Part shown: in pieces, positions 24,080 through 32,991 of the stretch | How the letters are laid out: each line of letters begins with the position of its first letter | How positions within the stretch are numbered: the first letter of the stretch is position 1 | The notes under the pieces: model-generated | What the model saw: the letters and a program-made list of their open reading frames with translations, nothing else | Told to the model about the DNA's origin: nothing | The model's database searches: none | Made by a program: the position numbers and the translations under genes | Assembly (NCBI GenBank): GCA_046156035.1 | Contig: JBJXEW010000050.1 | Span: 175,600-239,599 of the forward strand | Source of the DNA: JAEUIX01 sp046156035 | GTDB taxonomy: Bacteria > Planctomycetota > Phycisphaerae > Phycisphaerales > UBA1924 | Length of the DNA: 64,000 bases | Direction: 5' to 3'

Positions 24080-25330
24080 ATGTTCAGCCGCGCCTTGCTT
24101 GTCGTCGCTGTGTTCGCCGCGCTGTCGTCGGCCGCGCACGCCCAACCCGCCAACGACGCCTGCGCCGATGCCGCGGCGGTCAGCGACGGCGTGCCGCTGG
24201 AGTTCACGTCGTGCGACGCGACCGTGGACGGCGCGGCGACTCCGGCGTGCTCGGCGGAGAGCGTGCTGAGCGACTTCTGGCTCTCGTACACCTTTACGGT
24301 GGACGGCACCGCCACGCTGTACTGCGGCACGCTGGAGGGTGTGGGCTTCGCGGAGGTCTACGCGGGAACGTGCGGCGACCCCGGCGCGGCCACCGCGTGC
24401 GTGGCCGGAGCGGGCGCGGGGCAGATCACCTTCGAGGGCACGGTGGGCGCAACAGTGCTCATCCGTCTGGGGTACACGCAGCCCAACTGCGCGGGCGAAC
24501 TGCTGATTACAACCTCATCGCCCGGTCGGGCGTTGCCCACGGCCTTCACGTATCAGGGGCGGGTCTCAGATTCAGGCACGCCGGTGAACGGCCTCGCAGA
24601 CCTCACGTTCCGCCTGTACGACTTCTATTCCGGCGGGATTCAGGTGGGGCCCACGCTCACGAAGGCGGGCGTGAGCGTGGCCGACGGCTACTTCACCACG
24701 CTCCTGGACTTTGGCCCCGGCGTGTGCGACGGGCGGGACCGGTGGCTGGAGATTGATGTGAACGGGAGCACGCTGCTGCCGCGGCAGGAGTTGACGGCCA
24801 CGCCCTACGCGCTGTTTGCGGTGAAGGCGGGGACGGCGACATACGCCGACAGCGCGGGGTACGCGAGTTCGGCCGGGTATGCGGCCGTCGCGGGCACGGC
24901 CACGCGGGCCGACAACGGCGGGCGCGGCGGCGTGCTGATCGAGAACCTGACCGTCGAGACGCCCACGTTCACGAACCACGATTTCCCGTTTCCCAACGGC
25001 GGATGGGTGCCGATTGTGCAGAGCCAGCGCACGCTGACGCTGCCAGCAGGGCGGGCGACCCTGAACTGGTCTCTCTCGGGCTTTGTGAACATCAACAGCG
25101 TGAACGTGCTGGTGCGCGTGGTGCTGGCGGGGCAGGCGTCGCCGTCGCAGGCGCTGTTCTTCGAGTATGTGCTCGACACCAAGACCGTCTCTGGCCACGC
25201 CGTGTTCGATATCCCCGCGGAGATCACGGGCGTGGTGGGCCTGGAGGTGCGGCTGCCCAGTTCGGGCAAGGTGTTCACGGTGGGGTCGGGCACGGCGATG
25301 TCGTGGAACCTGGTGGTGTACAAGGACTAG
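24080..25330 (+). CDS. Secreted protein with bacterial surface-type repeats
   Basis: ATG 24080 has AGGAG 8 bases upstream. The 416-residue product has a signal peptide (ALLVVAVFAALSSAAHAQ) and then an opening PANDACADA with paired Cys residues, which is common in planctomycete secreted proteins. The segment from about residue 165 (FTYQGRVSDSGTPVNGLADL and later WLEIDVNGSTLLPRQELTAT then PYALFA) resembles the pattern of phage-tail-like collagen/fibre proteins found across bacteria. A short Ala/Gly/Tyr repeat (YADSAGYASSAGYAAVAG) follows. The remainder is beta-rich. Likely surface exposed; no function assigned. Confidence 0.7.
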   Translation: MFSRALLVVAVFAALSSAAHAQPANDACADAAAVSDGVPLEFTSCDATVDGAATPACSAESVLSDFWLSYTFTVDGTATLYCGTLEGVGFAEVYAGTCGDPGAATACVAGAGAGQITFEGTVGATVLIRLGYTQPNCAGELLITTSSPGRALPTAFTYQGRVSDSGTPVNGLADLTFRLYDFYSGGIQVGPTLTKAGVSVADGYFTTLLDFGPGVCDGRDRWLEIDVNGSTLLPRQELTATPYALFAVKAGTATYADSAGYASSAGYAAVAGTATRADNGGRGGVLIENLTVETPTFTNHDFPFPNGGWVPIVQSQRTLTLPAGRATLNWSLSGFVNINSVNVLVRVVLAGQASPSQALFFEYVLDTKTVSGHAVFDIPAEITGVVGLEVRLPSSGKVFTVGSGTAMSWNLVVYKD

Positions 25331-25411
25331 CGGACAGGGGGTAGGGGACAGGGGATGGGGAACAGCGGCTGGCGTTGAAACCGAGTGGGCGCACTTTCCC
25401 AAGAACCATCC

Positions 25412-25681
25412 ATGCCCTTGCTTGTCGGTGCCATCGCGTTCTTCTTTCCGCGCCTCGTGATCGTGGGCCTGGTGATCGCCACGGACTACATCGGGCGGGC
25501 GTACGAAACCACGCTGTGGCCCCTCTTGGGCTTCCTCTTCGCGCCCCTCACCACGCTGGCGTACGCGCTGGCGATCAATCAGGGCGGCGGCGTGCAGGGG
25601 CTGTACCTCATCATTCTCGTCGTGGCCGCGCTGTGCGATGTGGGCATCGTGGGGCGCAAGGCGATGAAGAGGCGGAAGTAG
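25412..25681 (+). CDS. Small integral membrane protein
   Basis: The 89-residue product starts at ATG 25412, as no convincing ribosome binding site supports the longer in-frame start at 25385. Three hydrophobic helices are clear (LVGAIAFFFPRLVIVGLVIA, LLGFLFAPLTTLAYALAI, LYLIILVVAALCDVGIVG), and the end is RKAMKRRK, which should stay in the cytoplasm. It resembles the small YqaE/DUF-type or superinfection-immunity-like membrane proteins in layout. Function unknown. Confidence 0.65.
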   Translation: MPLLVGAIAFFFPRLVIVGLVIATDYIGRAYETTLWPLLGFLFAPLTTLAYALAINQGGGVQGLYLIILVVAALCDVGIVGRKAMKRRK

Positions 25682-25732
25682 AAAGAAGGCACTGGGGACT
25701 GGGCATTGGGCACTGGTGATGTGCCGGTCAGT

Positions 25733-26428
25733 TCACGCCGCCATGCGCATGGGCTGGCTGGCGCTGGAGACGTTCGCGCCCGTCTCTCCCGCCGCGCTCG
25801 TGCCGAAGTTGACCACCAACGGGTCGCTCTCCTCGCCCGCGCGGTCGGCCCGCTGGCCTTGCACAACGTACTGCACCGACGCAAGCCCCGCGGGGAAAGT
25901 GTTGTCGGTGAAGCGCTTCACGCCCGAGACGCCCACGAACGTGAACGCGGCCTCGCCGGGGAGTTTGCGGCGGATGATGTAACTCGTGCCGTTGGTGCCG
26001 CGCGGATTGGCCGCCTTCCAGCGCAGGGTGAGCGCGCCGCTGGCGTTGGCCAGTGTGATGCTCAGGCGCGCGGGCTTGGCCGGAGGGGGCGCGACGCTGG
26101 CGGTTGCGGGAGGCGGGATCCGCGCCAGCGAATACACGCCCGGGTTGCCGGACGTCTGGGCGAACGTGCGGATGACCTTGGTGGTAAGGCTGGCCGAGCG
26201 GCGCAGGTCGGCGAACGCGGCGTCGGCCGCGGCGATGCTGGCCTTGTACGCATTGAACGCGGCCGCCTGTGCGGCGTGGGCGCTGGCCGCCGCGGCGGTC
26301 GCGGCCTGGAACGCCGCTGCCTGCTGGCTGGAGATGCCGATGGCACCCTCCTGGGTGTCAAAAACGGCCACGTGCGCGTGGGCCCAGGTGAGAAAGTCTG
26401 AGCGCGGCGATGTGGGATACGTGGTCAC
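25733..26428 (-). CDS. Protein with Ala-rich helical region and fibronectin III-like domain
   Basis: GTG 26428 has GGAG 8 bases upstream. The first 100 residues of the 231 are a helical region very rich in Ala (QAAAFQAATAAAASAHAAQA), and the C-terminal 100 residues form a fibronectin type III-like module (ALTLRWKAANPRGTNGTSYI, then FTDNTFPAGLASVQYVVQGQ). No signal peptide is seen. Such proteins are frequent in Phycisphaerae and Verrucomicrobia with unknown function. The tandem 21-bp repeat array lies upstream of this gene. Confidence 0.65.
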   Translation of the reverse strand: MTTYPTSPRSDFLTWAHAHVAVFDTQEGAIGISSQQAAAFQAATAAAASAHAAQAAAFNAYKASIAAADAAFADLRRSASLTTKVIRTFAQTSGNPGVYSLARIPPPATASVAPPPAKPARLSITLANASGALTLRWKAANPRGTNGTSYIIRRKLPGEAAFTFVGVSGVKRFTDNTFPAGLASVQYVVQGQRADRAGEESDPLVVNFGTSAAGETGANVSSASQPMRMAA

Positions 26429-26905
26429 GGGAGGACTCCGAGAGGCAAGGTGGCAGGTGACAGCGGACCGGTGACAGCCGGAGGCACGCCGCACGGTGCG
26501 GCCGTCTGGTTCTCGGCCTGAGCGCAGAGCGGCTTGAGCGCGGCACGCGCGCGGGCACTGAATTTCCACGGATCGCGCCGATGTCCGCACGGCGTTCGGT
26601 GTGCTGAGGCCGGTTTCGTCCCGTTCTTGCGCGAAAAGACCGCTGTGGGCCGGGTTTGCGTCCGGCAACCTGCCGGTTCCACCGGTGAAACTGCCGGCTG
26701 CACTGGTCAAACAGGTGGGTGCACCGATGAAACACACGGTTTCACGGATGAACCTCCCGGCTCAACCCATCAAACCGGCGGCTGCACGGATAAAGTTCTC
26801 GGTTCCGCGGACCAGACTCGCGGTCGCAGAAGTGAAGCCCGCGTGTACGCGGGCGGGCCGGCAGTGCGGTGGCATGGGTAGGAGATGAGTGTCAGTCGCC
26901 GCAGT
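26429..26905. other. Intergenic region dominated by the 21-bp repeat array
   Basis: Besides the array at 26670-26837, short frames cover the region on both strands (26534-26881 and 26601-26888 plus; 26358-26735 minus), each reading through the repeat as heptapeptides. None has a good ribosome binding site or recognisable domain, so I do not call a gene; a small heptad-repeat protein on the plus strand remains possible. Confidence 0.5.
26670..26837. repeat. Eight diverged tandem copies of a 21-bp unit
   Basis: Eight adjacent 21-bp units share the pattern CGG-pyrimidine-T-x-CAC-x-G-x-T-x-AAA at fixed positions (units start at 26670, 26691, 26712, 26733, 26754, 26775, 26796 and 26817). The spacing is exact with no indels although the bases have diverged. 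Because 21 is a multiple of three, more than one frame shows seven-residue repeats, for example LPVPPVK/LPAALVK/QVGAPMK or GSTGETA/GCTGQTG/GCTDETH on the plus strand. Confidence 0.8.
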
Positions 26906-28333
26906 TCACGGCCCCGCGATGCACTCGCCCTCCGACGTCTGAAAGTACAGCGTGATGAAGTCCCCCAGATCATCGGGGTTCACCACCGAATCGCGGTTGA
27001 AGTCCATGAGGCAGAACTCGCCGACCTGCACGCTGGCCGCGTTGCTGGTGAGGGTCTGGCAGCCGTTGGACACGGTGCAGGTGTATTCGCCCGTGTCCGC
27101 GAAAGTGGAAACGGGGATCACGAGCGTGGCCTGAGTTGCGCCGTCGATGGGCGTGCCGGACCGGTACCACTGGTAACTCACCGCCGCGGCAGACTGCGCC
27201 GACACGCTCAGCGAAATCTGCCGCCCGTTGAGGACGACCACGGGCAGCGGCTGGCTCACGATGAAGAGCGGCGACGCGGCGGAGTATTCCCACGTGTCGC
27301 CGAGCACGCCGTTGGGACCAAGACCGCCGAAGAGGATGTAGCGGTCGTTGAGTCGGTCATAGGCCACCGCTGAGAACGCTCGCGCTGGCGGCCGGGGCAC
27401 TTGAAGTGACACCGGCGTCGGACCGAATGGAGACTGGAACATTAGAAACTCGTCCAGTATCTGATTGGCGCGAATACCGCCAATCATGACCGTCTCGCTC
27501 GCGAGGGGTGCAGGTGCGATGGGCTTGCCAGCGACCGCCGCCGCGTAGCGTGCGCGCGCCGGGTCGATAGGACCGACCTCGACTGCGTAGACACTGCCGC
27601 TCGGAGACGTCTGCCCGACGAACGTGAAGACTAGTTCGTCGCCATATTCATTGAAGCCTCCAACGGTCGCGAATGAAGCAGAGTGCACGTCCTGTGGCAC
27701 AGCGCTGAACACGCGGCCGATCGCATCGACGTTGGCAGTATTACTCGGTGCGCGCCGCGTCCAAAATGCCCCATCGTACTCAAAGAGCTCTTGGCCAGAC
27801 GCGAACCCGCCGCTGAATACCCCTCCATACGAAACCACGCGGCCCCTAACGGGGTCGTAAGTCATCACATGGCCCGCGCGGCTGAGCGACCCGAACGTTG
27901 TTCGCTGTACCCAATTACTGCCGTTCCACTCCCATAGCTGGTTGCCGATTCCGCTCGCATCGGACAGCGCGGGCAGCGACGACCCACCGTGCCGCACGGT
28001 CACTCCCCTTGCTGCGTCGTATGCAAGCCCGAAGTTGTACCCAGTTGGTCGTGGGACGAAGACGGTCGCACGCAGTTGCCACGATCCGCCCACAAGCTCC
28101 CAGGTTTCGTGGTCGCCGAGTTGCCCAGCTCCGTCCGTGCGCTGCGCACCCCCGTCAAGCACAATGACGTTCCTCTGGGTGTCATAGACCATCTTGTGCC
28201 CGTGTCGAGGCGAGGGTCCACCAATTGGCAACTGCTTCCACGTGCGGCAGTCCTGTGCGTTGCTCTCGGCAGCGCGGACCGCCACCGCCGCGGCACACGC
28301 CAGCACACACGCCAACCCACGCGATGTGTTCAT
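26906..28333 (-). CDS. Secreted Kelch-like/Ig-like protein with dockerin-like tail
   Basis: ATG 28333 has GGAGAG 8-9 bases upstream. The 475-residue product has a signal peptide (LACVLACAAAVAVRAAESNA), then Kelch-type motifs (PSPRHGHKMVYDTQRNVIVL, AFSAVAYDRLNDRYILFGG, DTWEYSAAS), an Ig-like domain at about residues 360-440 (VSYQWYRSGTPIDGATQATL, DTGEYTCTVSNGC) and a C-terminal EF-hand/dockerin-like segment DFNRDSVVNPDDLGDFITLY. In Phycisphaerae this tail closes many exported proteins and may bind calcium. The role is probably extracellular adhesion or recognition. Confidence 0.8.
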   Translation of the reverse strand: MNTSRGLACVLACAAAVAVRAAESNAQDCRTWKQLPIGGPSPRHGHKMVYDTQRNVIVLDGGAQRTDGAGQLGDHETWELVGGSWQLRATVFVPRPTGYNFGLAYDAARGVTVRHGGSSLPALSDASGIGNQLWEWNGSNWVQRTTFGSLSRAGHVMTYDPVRGRVVSYGGVFSGGFASGQELFEYDGAFWTRRAPSNTANVDAIGRVFSAVPQDVHSASFATVGGFNEYGDELVFTFVGQTSPSGSVYAVEVGPIDPARARYAAAVAGKPIAPAPLASETVMIGGIRANQILDEFLMFQSPFGPTPVSLQVPRPPARAFSAVAYDRLNDRYILFGGLGPNGVLGDTWEYSAASPLFIVSQPLPVVVLNGRQISLSVSAQSAAAVSYQWYRSGTPIDGATQATLVIPVSTFADTGEYTCTVSNGCQTLTSNAASVQVGEFCLMDFNRDSVVNPDDLGDFITLYFQTSEGECIAGP

Positions 28334-28608
28334 AGGGACTCTCCGTTCCGCCCCCGATTGCGTGAGGAAAGGGTACAACACCCTTGCCGCGGTGCAAGGC
28401 CCAAAGTCGAACATTGTCGCCAGAAGCCCCGATCGTCGCGGCCTTGCGCGGCGGCTTGTGGCGGGGCGTTGGATGAAACGGCGGATGCCCGGCCGGGACA
28501 GGGCGGCCGAAGAACGGAAAGGCCTCGGATGATGCGAAGGCCGGGAGGGCTGCCGCCCCCCGGCACCCCCCGCTCAAGGCCCGCAGCCTCGCGCAACGCC
28601 TGTGTCCG

Positions 28609-28655
28609 GAGCGGGAGGGAGTTGCAGAGGGAACCGAAGCGGTTCCCTCTGCATC
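28609..28655. repeat. Hairpin repeat, copy 1
   Basis: It opens GAGCGGGAGGGAG and contains GCAGAGGGAACCG facing CGGTTCCCTCTGC, a 13-bp stem around AAG. A related copy is at 28713-28762. Confidence 0.7.
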
Positions 28656-28712
28656 TGCGAACATCACACGGGTCAGCAAAGCGGGTGAAGGAAGAGAGTT
28701 GCAGACGTGTAC

Positions 28713-28762
28713 GAGCGGGAGAGAGATGCAGTAAGGGGAGCGGAAGCGGTTCCCTTTGCATC
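28713..28762. repeat. Hairpin repeat, copy 2
   Basis: It opens GAGCGGGAGAGAG and ends GCGGTTCCCTTTGCATC, matching copy 1 except for a few changes that weaken the stem (TGCAGTAAGGGGAGCGG in place of TGCAGAGGGAACCG). Confidence 0.7.
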
Positions 28763-28787
28763 AGGGAACACCGAAGGCCCAAAGAGC

Positions 28788-28817
28788 ACCGAAGTCGCCA
28801 AGCCGACTTCGGTGGCA
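28788..28817. repeat. Intergenic copy of the second HYExAFE palindrome
   Basis: ACCGAAGTCG and CGACTTCGGT form the hairpin arms. The bases before it (CCGAAGGCCCAAAGAGCA) also match the flank of the copy at 14929-14962, so the shared unit is about 50 bp. Confidence 0.65.
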
Positions 28818-28893
28818 ACGCCCGATCCGCGTCCATCTGCGGCTGGCCTTCTCAGCGTTCCTCCGCATCCTCTGTCCACCTCTGCGTACCGCG

Positions 28894-30975
28894 TTACCTC
28901 GGCCAGCGGTTGTTGGACAAATCCGTGTCGGGCAGATAGCCCTCGGGGTCGATCTCGACGCGGGTGATGCGGCGACGTGCGGCTGCCCCTTTGCTTGTCT
29001 CCCCCGCACCCTTCTCTTTCTCGCCCTTCTCGGCCTCGTCCGGCGTGCCCAGGTCTATGTGCTGCGTGACGCGGTCGCTCGTGAACCACGCCTCCACGGG
29101 GACGGCGCGGTCTTCGATGGTGCCGTCGGAGAAGTGGAGGCGGTAGGGGACGGGCATGACGAGGCGGCCGCGGCTGGAGAAGCGGAGTGTGGCGGTGGTG
29201 CCGGTCTGTGTGACGCTGTCAACAGACTGGTCCAGCGTGCCCGTGGAGAAGAACCAGCCGCGCCAGAACCACGCGAGGTCGCTCCCCGCGGCATCCTCCA
29301 TGCAGCGGAAGAAGTCCGCCGGTTGCGGGCTCTTAAAAGCCCAGGTGTTGATGTAGCGGCGGAAGGCGGGGTCGAAGCGGCTCGGGCCGAGGACAACCTC
29401 GCGCAGGAGGACCATCGCCGTCGCCACCTTGCGGTATTGCAGGAAGCCCAGGCGCTTGGGAAGCACCTGATCGGCGGGTGTGTCGATGGGTTGCTGGTCC
29501 GGCTTGCGCATCCGCATCGTCATCTCGGGGCGACGGTCGAGGATGTCGAGCGTCCCGCCGAACCACGATTGGACCGCGTACTGGTTGATGAACGTGTTGA
29601 AACCCTCGTCCATCCACGCGTGCCGCCGCTCGTCGGTGTTCACCGTCATGGGGAACCAGTTGTGGCCGATCTCGTGCGTGGTGACGCCGAAGAGGCCGCG
29701 CTCCTCGATGCGTTCCTCGCAGAAGATGATCATGGGGTACTCCATGCCGCCCACGATGCCGTTGACGTTGGTGGCGGATGGGTACGGGTACACGAACCAC
29801 ATGAGGCCGTAGTGCTCGATGGAGTGGCGGAGCATCTGCGTGGAGTTGGCCCAGAGCGGCAGGCCCTCCGCCGGGTAGACGCTCATGCAGAGCGTGCCCT
29901 CGCGCTTGCCGTTGGTCTCCTTGCCCGCGTTGGGTGCGAAGGCCGCGTCCCAGATGAACGCGCGCGAACTGGCCCACGCGAACGTGCGCACACGCTCGGC
30001 CTTGAAGTGCCAGGTGAGTGTGGAGGGCGAGGCGGCCTCACCCTCCTTGGATGCAGCGGGCGCGGGGCGTGTCTCGGTCTTGCCGACCTCGTCGGGAGCG
30101 ACGATGAGCACGGTCTCTTTGCTGGCGCGAGCCTTGTTGAGGCGCTCGATCTGCGTGTCAGTGAGCACACTCAGAGGGTTCTGCAGCACGCCCGTGGCGG
30201 CCACGATGTGCTCACGCGGCACGGTGAGGTTCACGTCAAACGACCCGAAGTCGGTGTAGAACTCCCCCTGACCCAGATACGGCAGCGTGTTCCAGCCGCG
30301 CACATCGTCGTACTTGCAGATGGCGGGGAACCACTGGGCGATCTCAAACACGTCGCCGGCCTTGGCCTTCTCGATGCCCATGCGGTCCGAGCCGTAGTCG
30401 GGCACCAGGAACGTGTACGAGACTTGAACGGCCACTTTGCCGCCGCGCGAGCCGCAGGGTTTGGGAAGGTCGATGCGCATGAGGGCATCGTGGATGCGGA
30501 AGGGGAGAGCGGTGCCCTTGTCGGGCACATCGCCGGCGAGGGTGACGGCGGTGATGTTGAAGCCGCCGCGGAAGCCGGCGCGGTTAGCGAAGCGTGTGTC
30601 GGGCTCGGTCATGCGCTCGCCGACGGAGCCGTGGCGGTAGAGGTTCTGCTCGAGGTGCAGCCAGAGATACTCGAGTTGCTCGGGCGAGTTGTTGGTGTAG
30701 GCGAGCGTGCAGGCAGCGGTGATGGTGCGGGTTGGCTCGTCGAGTGTGGCGTTGATCGTGTAGTCGGCCTGCTGCTGCCAGTAGTCCGGGCCCGGCGTGC
30801 CCGCGCCGGTGCGGAGGCGGTTGGGCGTGGGCAGGTCGAGCGCGGAAAAGATGGTCTCTTCGGCGAGCGGCCGGCCCGTGCGGAAGCCGTGCTGGGCGAT
30901 GTCGTCGGGGTCCGGGCGCGGCACGCAAGAGAGAGCGGTGAGAGACACGAGCACGGCCAGGCAGGTGCGCAGCAT
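28894..30975 (-). CDS. M1-family metallopeptidase lipoprotein
   Basis: The 693-residue protein has a signal sequence ending SLTALSCVPRPD, an imperfect lipobox. The zinc site HEIGHNWFPM is at about residues 434-443 with the third ligand Glu in WMDEGFNTF some 20 residues on; GGMEYPM before it replaces the GAMEN exopeptidase motif. M1 enzymes cleave N-terminal residues of peptides; this one is probably exported to the cell envelope. The C-terminal domain ends with a Lys/Glu-rich loop and DTDLSNNRWPR. The start ATG 30975 is the first in frame before the hydrophobic segment. Confidence 0.9.
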   Translation of the reverse strand: MLRTCLAVLVSLTALSCVPRPDPDDIAQHGFRTGRPLAEETIFSALDLPTPNRLRTGAGTPGPDYWQQQADYTINATLDEPTRTITAACTLAYTNNSPEQLEYLWLHLEQNLYRHGSVGERMTEPDTRFANRAGFRGGFNITAVTLAGDVPDKGTALPFRIHDALMRIDLPKPCGSRGGKVAVQVSYTFLVPDYGSDRMGIEKAKAGDVFEIAQWFPAICKYDDVRGWNTLPYLGQGEFYTDFGSFDVNLTVPREHIVAATGVLQNPLSVLTDTQIERLNKARASKETVLIVAPDEVGKTETRPAPAASKEGEAASPSTLTWHFKAERVRTFAWASSRAFIWDAAFAPNAGKETNGKREGTLCMSVYPAEGLPLWANSTQMLRHSIEHYGLMWFVYPYPSATNVNGIVGGMEYPMIIFCEERIEERGLFGVTTHEIGHNWFPMTVNTDERRHAWMDEGFNTFINQYAVQSWFGGTLDILDRRPEMTMRMRKPDQQPIDTPADQVLPKRLGFLQYRKVATAMVLLREVVLGPSRFDPAFRRYINTWAFKSPQPADFFRCMEDAAGSDLAWFWRGWFFSTGTLDQSVDSVTQTGTTATLRFSSRGRLVMPVPYRLHFSDGTIEDRAVPVEAWFTSDRVTQHIDLGTPDEAEKGEKEKGAGETSKGAAARRRITRVEIDPEGYLPDTDLSNNRWPR

Positions 30976-31040
30976 GGCACGAGGATACGGGGCGGGATGC
31001 GGGGAGCGTGCGGCGTTGCTCGACATGCAGCCCGGCCGAC

Positions 31041-31135
31041 ATGCAGCCCGACCGTGAGGGAGGGCTCTTCGAGCCCCCGGCTTCGTTGGCGGCGGGCGAC
31101 CGAGTGCGGAGCCCTCGCTGACGCTCGGGCTGCAT
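31041..31135. repeat. Long imperfect inverted repeat between peptidase and comM
   Basis: ATGCAGCCCGACCGTGAGGG and its partner CCCTCGCTGACGCTCGGGCT plus GCAT face each other, with an inner GGGCTCTTCGAGCCC hairpin. The word GCTGACGCTCGGG recurs near 50328 at the end of the GtrB-like gene. Both genes here run leftwards, so the structure lies between the comM stop and the peptidase start. Confidence 0.7.
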
Positions 31136-31151
31136 GTGCGCACGCAGGTGT

Positions 31152-32876
31152 CTACACCGGCTTTCGATCCAGCAACCGGTACCCGATCGCTTCCAGCACG
31201 TCCGGGTCTTCGATCCGCTCGCGCCCGGCGAGATCGGCGATGGTGCGCGCCACGCGCCGGATCTTGTCGTAGGCCCGCGCTGACAAGCCCAGGCTTGTCA
31301 TCGCCTGCCCGATCAGCGCGTGCGCCGAGGGCTGCATGGGCGCGAGTGTGTCGAGTCTGCGGCCCGAGAGCCGTGCGTTGGGCGTGGAGGCACCCTGGCG
31401 CGCGGCTTGCCGCGTGCGCGCTGCAAGCACTTGCTCGCGCATCGCCGCGCTGCTTGTGCCGCGCGGGCCGGTGGAGGCGGAGAGGTGCTTCCACGGCACG
31501 GCGGGCGCTTCCACGTGCAGGTCGATGCGATCAATAAGCGGGCCGGAGATCTTGGAGAGGTACTTCTCCATCGCGCCGCGGCTGAAGGCATCGCCGGGCA
31601 TGTCCCCCTTGGGCGTCGGGTTCATCGCGGCCACCAGCATGATGTTGGCGGGAAAGCGCACCGCCGAGTGCGAGCGGGCGATAGTCACGACGTGATCTTC
31701 CAGCGGCTGGCGCAGGGTTTCAAGGACCGCGCGCGGGAACTCGGGGAGTTCATCAAGAAAAAGCACGCCGCGGTGGGCGAGAGAGACCTCCCCGGGGCGG
31801 GGCACGGCGCCGCCGCCGACGATGGCCGCGCTGCTGGCGGTGTGGTGGGGGGAGCGCACGGGCCGTGTGCTGATGAGGCCAGCGTTTGCGGGCAGTTCAC
31901 CCGCGGCAGAGTAAACGCGTGTGATCTCGATGGCCTCTTCGGGCGAGAGCGGGGGCAGGATGCCGGGCAGGGCCTTGGCCATCATGGTTTTGCCGGTGCC
32001 CGCGGGGCCGAGCATGAGCAGGTTGTGGCCCCCCGCCGCGGCCACGACAATGGCCCGCTTCACGGCCTCCTGCCCTTTCACGTCGGCGAAGTCCACCTCG
32101 GCGGTGGCGGTGCTGAGGAGCGCGGCGATATCGAGCGGCGCGTGCGGGGTCGCCTCGATCTGGCCGTTGAAGAGGCCCACGACTTCTGCGAGCGTGGAGA
32201 CGCCGATGGCCTCGATGCCGGGGACGACCGCGGCCTCCGCGGCGTTCTCTCGCGGCACGATGACGCCCTTGAGGCGGAGTTGGCGGGCGAGATCGGCCAT
32301 GGCGATCACGCCGCGCACGGGGCGGAGGCGGCCGTCGAGTGCGAGTTCGCCGGCGAGGAGATAGTGCCGCAGGTCCAGAGGTTCGATGGGGGCTGGTGGT
32401 TCGGGCTCGTCGGCGAAGGGATCGAATGGAGCGTCGGCTGATGGTTGTGTGCGGCGCACCCCCTCCGGTCCGCCTTGGGGCGGACCACCTCCCCCACAGG
32501 GGGAGGAACGCGACGCGTGCGCGGCGGTCGTGGCCGCGCCGCGACCACGCGCGGCTGGCGTGCGTGCAGCGCTGCCAGCCGGGCGGATGACGCCGGTGCA
32601 GACGAGCAGGCCCACGGCGATGGGCAGGTCGTAGAGCGGGCCTTCTTTGCGAACCTCTGCGGGGGCGAGGTTGACGACCAGGCGGGCGGTGGGGAAGGCG
32701 TAGCCCGCGTTCACGAGGGCCGATTTCATCCGTTCGACGGACTCCTTGACCGCAGAGTCAGGGAGGCCGACGACGACGGAGGAGCCTTGGCTGACGGTGA
32801 TATCAAGGTCGACCTCGACCTCGCAGTGGAGGGCGTCGATGCCTTGGAGCACGTAAGACTGGACGCGGGCGAGCAT
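31152..32876 (-). CDS. comM: ComM/YifB-type Mg-chelatase-like AAA+ ATPase
   Basis: ComM proteins are hexameric helicases that promote branch migration during natural transformation. The 574-residue product has the N-terminal fold (VQSYVLQGIDALHCEVEVDL, VGLPDSAVKESVERMKSAL), Walker A GPAGTGKTMMAKALPGILPP, a Walker B in GVLFLDELPEF, and the C-terminal segment SARAYDKIRRVARTIADL. Between residues about 100 and 165 there is an unusual Pro/Ala/Arg-rich insert; part of it is encoded by a double palindrome (32458-32507). ATG 32876 has AGG 6 bases before it. A ComEA-like gene lies at 47.9 kb. Confidence 0.9.
   Translation of the reverse strand: MLARVQSYVLQGIDALHCEVEVDLDITVSQGSSVVVGLPDSAVKESVERMKSALVNAGYAFPTARLVVNLAPAEVRKEGPLYDLPIAVGLLVCTGVIRPAGSAARTPAARGRGAATTAAHASRSSPCGGGGPPQGGPEGVRRTQPSADAPFDPFADEPEPPAPIEPLDLRHYLLAGELALDGRLRPVRGVIAMADLARQLRLKGVIVPRENAAEAAVVPGIEAIGVSTLAEVVGLFNGQIEATPHAPLDIAALLSTATAEVDFADVKGQEAVKRAIVVAAAGGHNLLMLGPAGTGKTMMAKALPGILPPLSPEEAIEITRVYSAAGELPANAGLISTRPVRSPHHTASSAAIVGGGAVPRPGEVSLAHRGVLFLDELPEFPRAVLETLRQPLEDHVVTIARSHSAVRFPANIMLVAAMNPTPKGDMPGDAFSRGAMEKYLSKISGPLIDRIDLHVEAPAVPWKHLSASTGPRGTSSAAMREQVLAARTRQAARQGASTPNARLSGRRLDTLAPMQPSAHALIGQAMTSLGLSARAYDKIRRVARTIADLAGRERIEDPDVLEAIGYRLLDRKPV
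32458..32507. repeat. Double hairpin element inside comM
   Basis: GGTCCGCC/GGCGGACC around TTGG (32467-32486) is followed by CCTCCCCC/GGGGGAGG around ACA (32488-32506). On the gene strand it is read in frame as SSPCGGGGPPQGGPEG, in a region absent from ordinary ComM proteins. Confidence 0.75.
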
Positions 32877-32991
32877 GTGCCTGGGAGGATACACGAAGGA
32901 CGGTCCGCAGGCCGCCCGGTGCCTCGTCAACTGATCAACCCGCCACTCGTCAACGCCTCGGCCCGCGGCCCTGATCGCTGCGCCCTTCCCA

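Larger units (their letters stand above)
28334..28893. other. Intergenic region of 560 bp filled with repeats
   Basis: No gene is supported. The region carries two copies of a hairpin repeat (28609-28655 and 28713-28762) and, next to the second copy, a diverged copy of the element found in the HYExAFE gene (about 28768-28817). Confidence 0.7.

Noticed and set aside
30231..31272. Plus-strand frame 28756-31272 (838 residues) over the peptidase
   Set aside because: Shadow of the M1 peptidase, whose HEIGH and DEGF motifs are on the minus strand.
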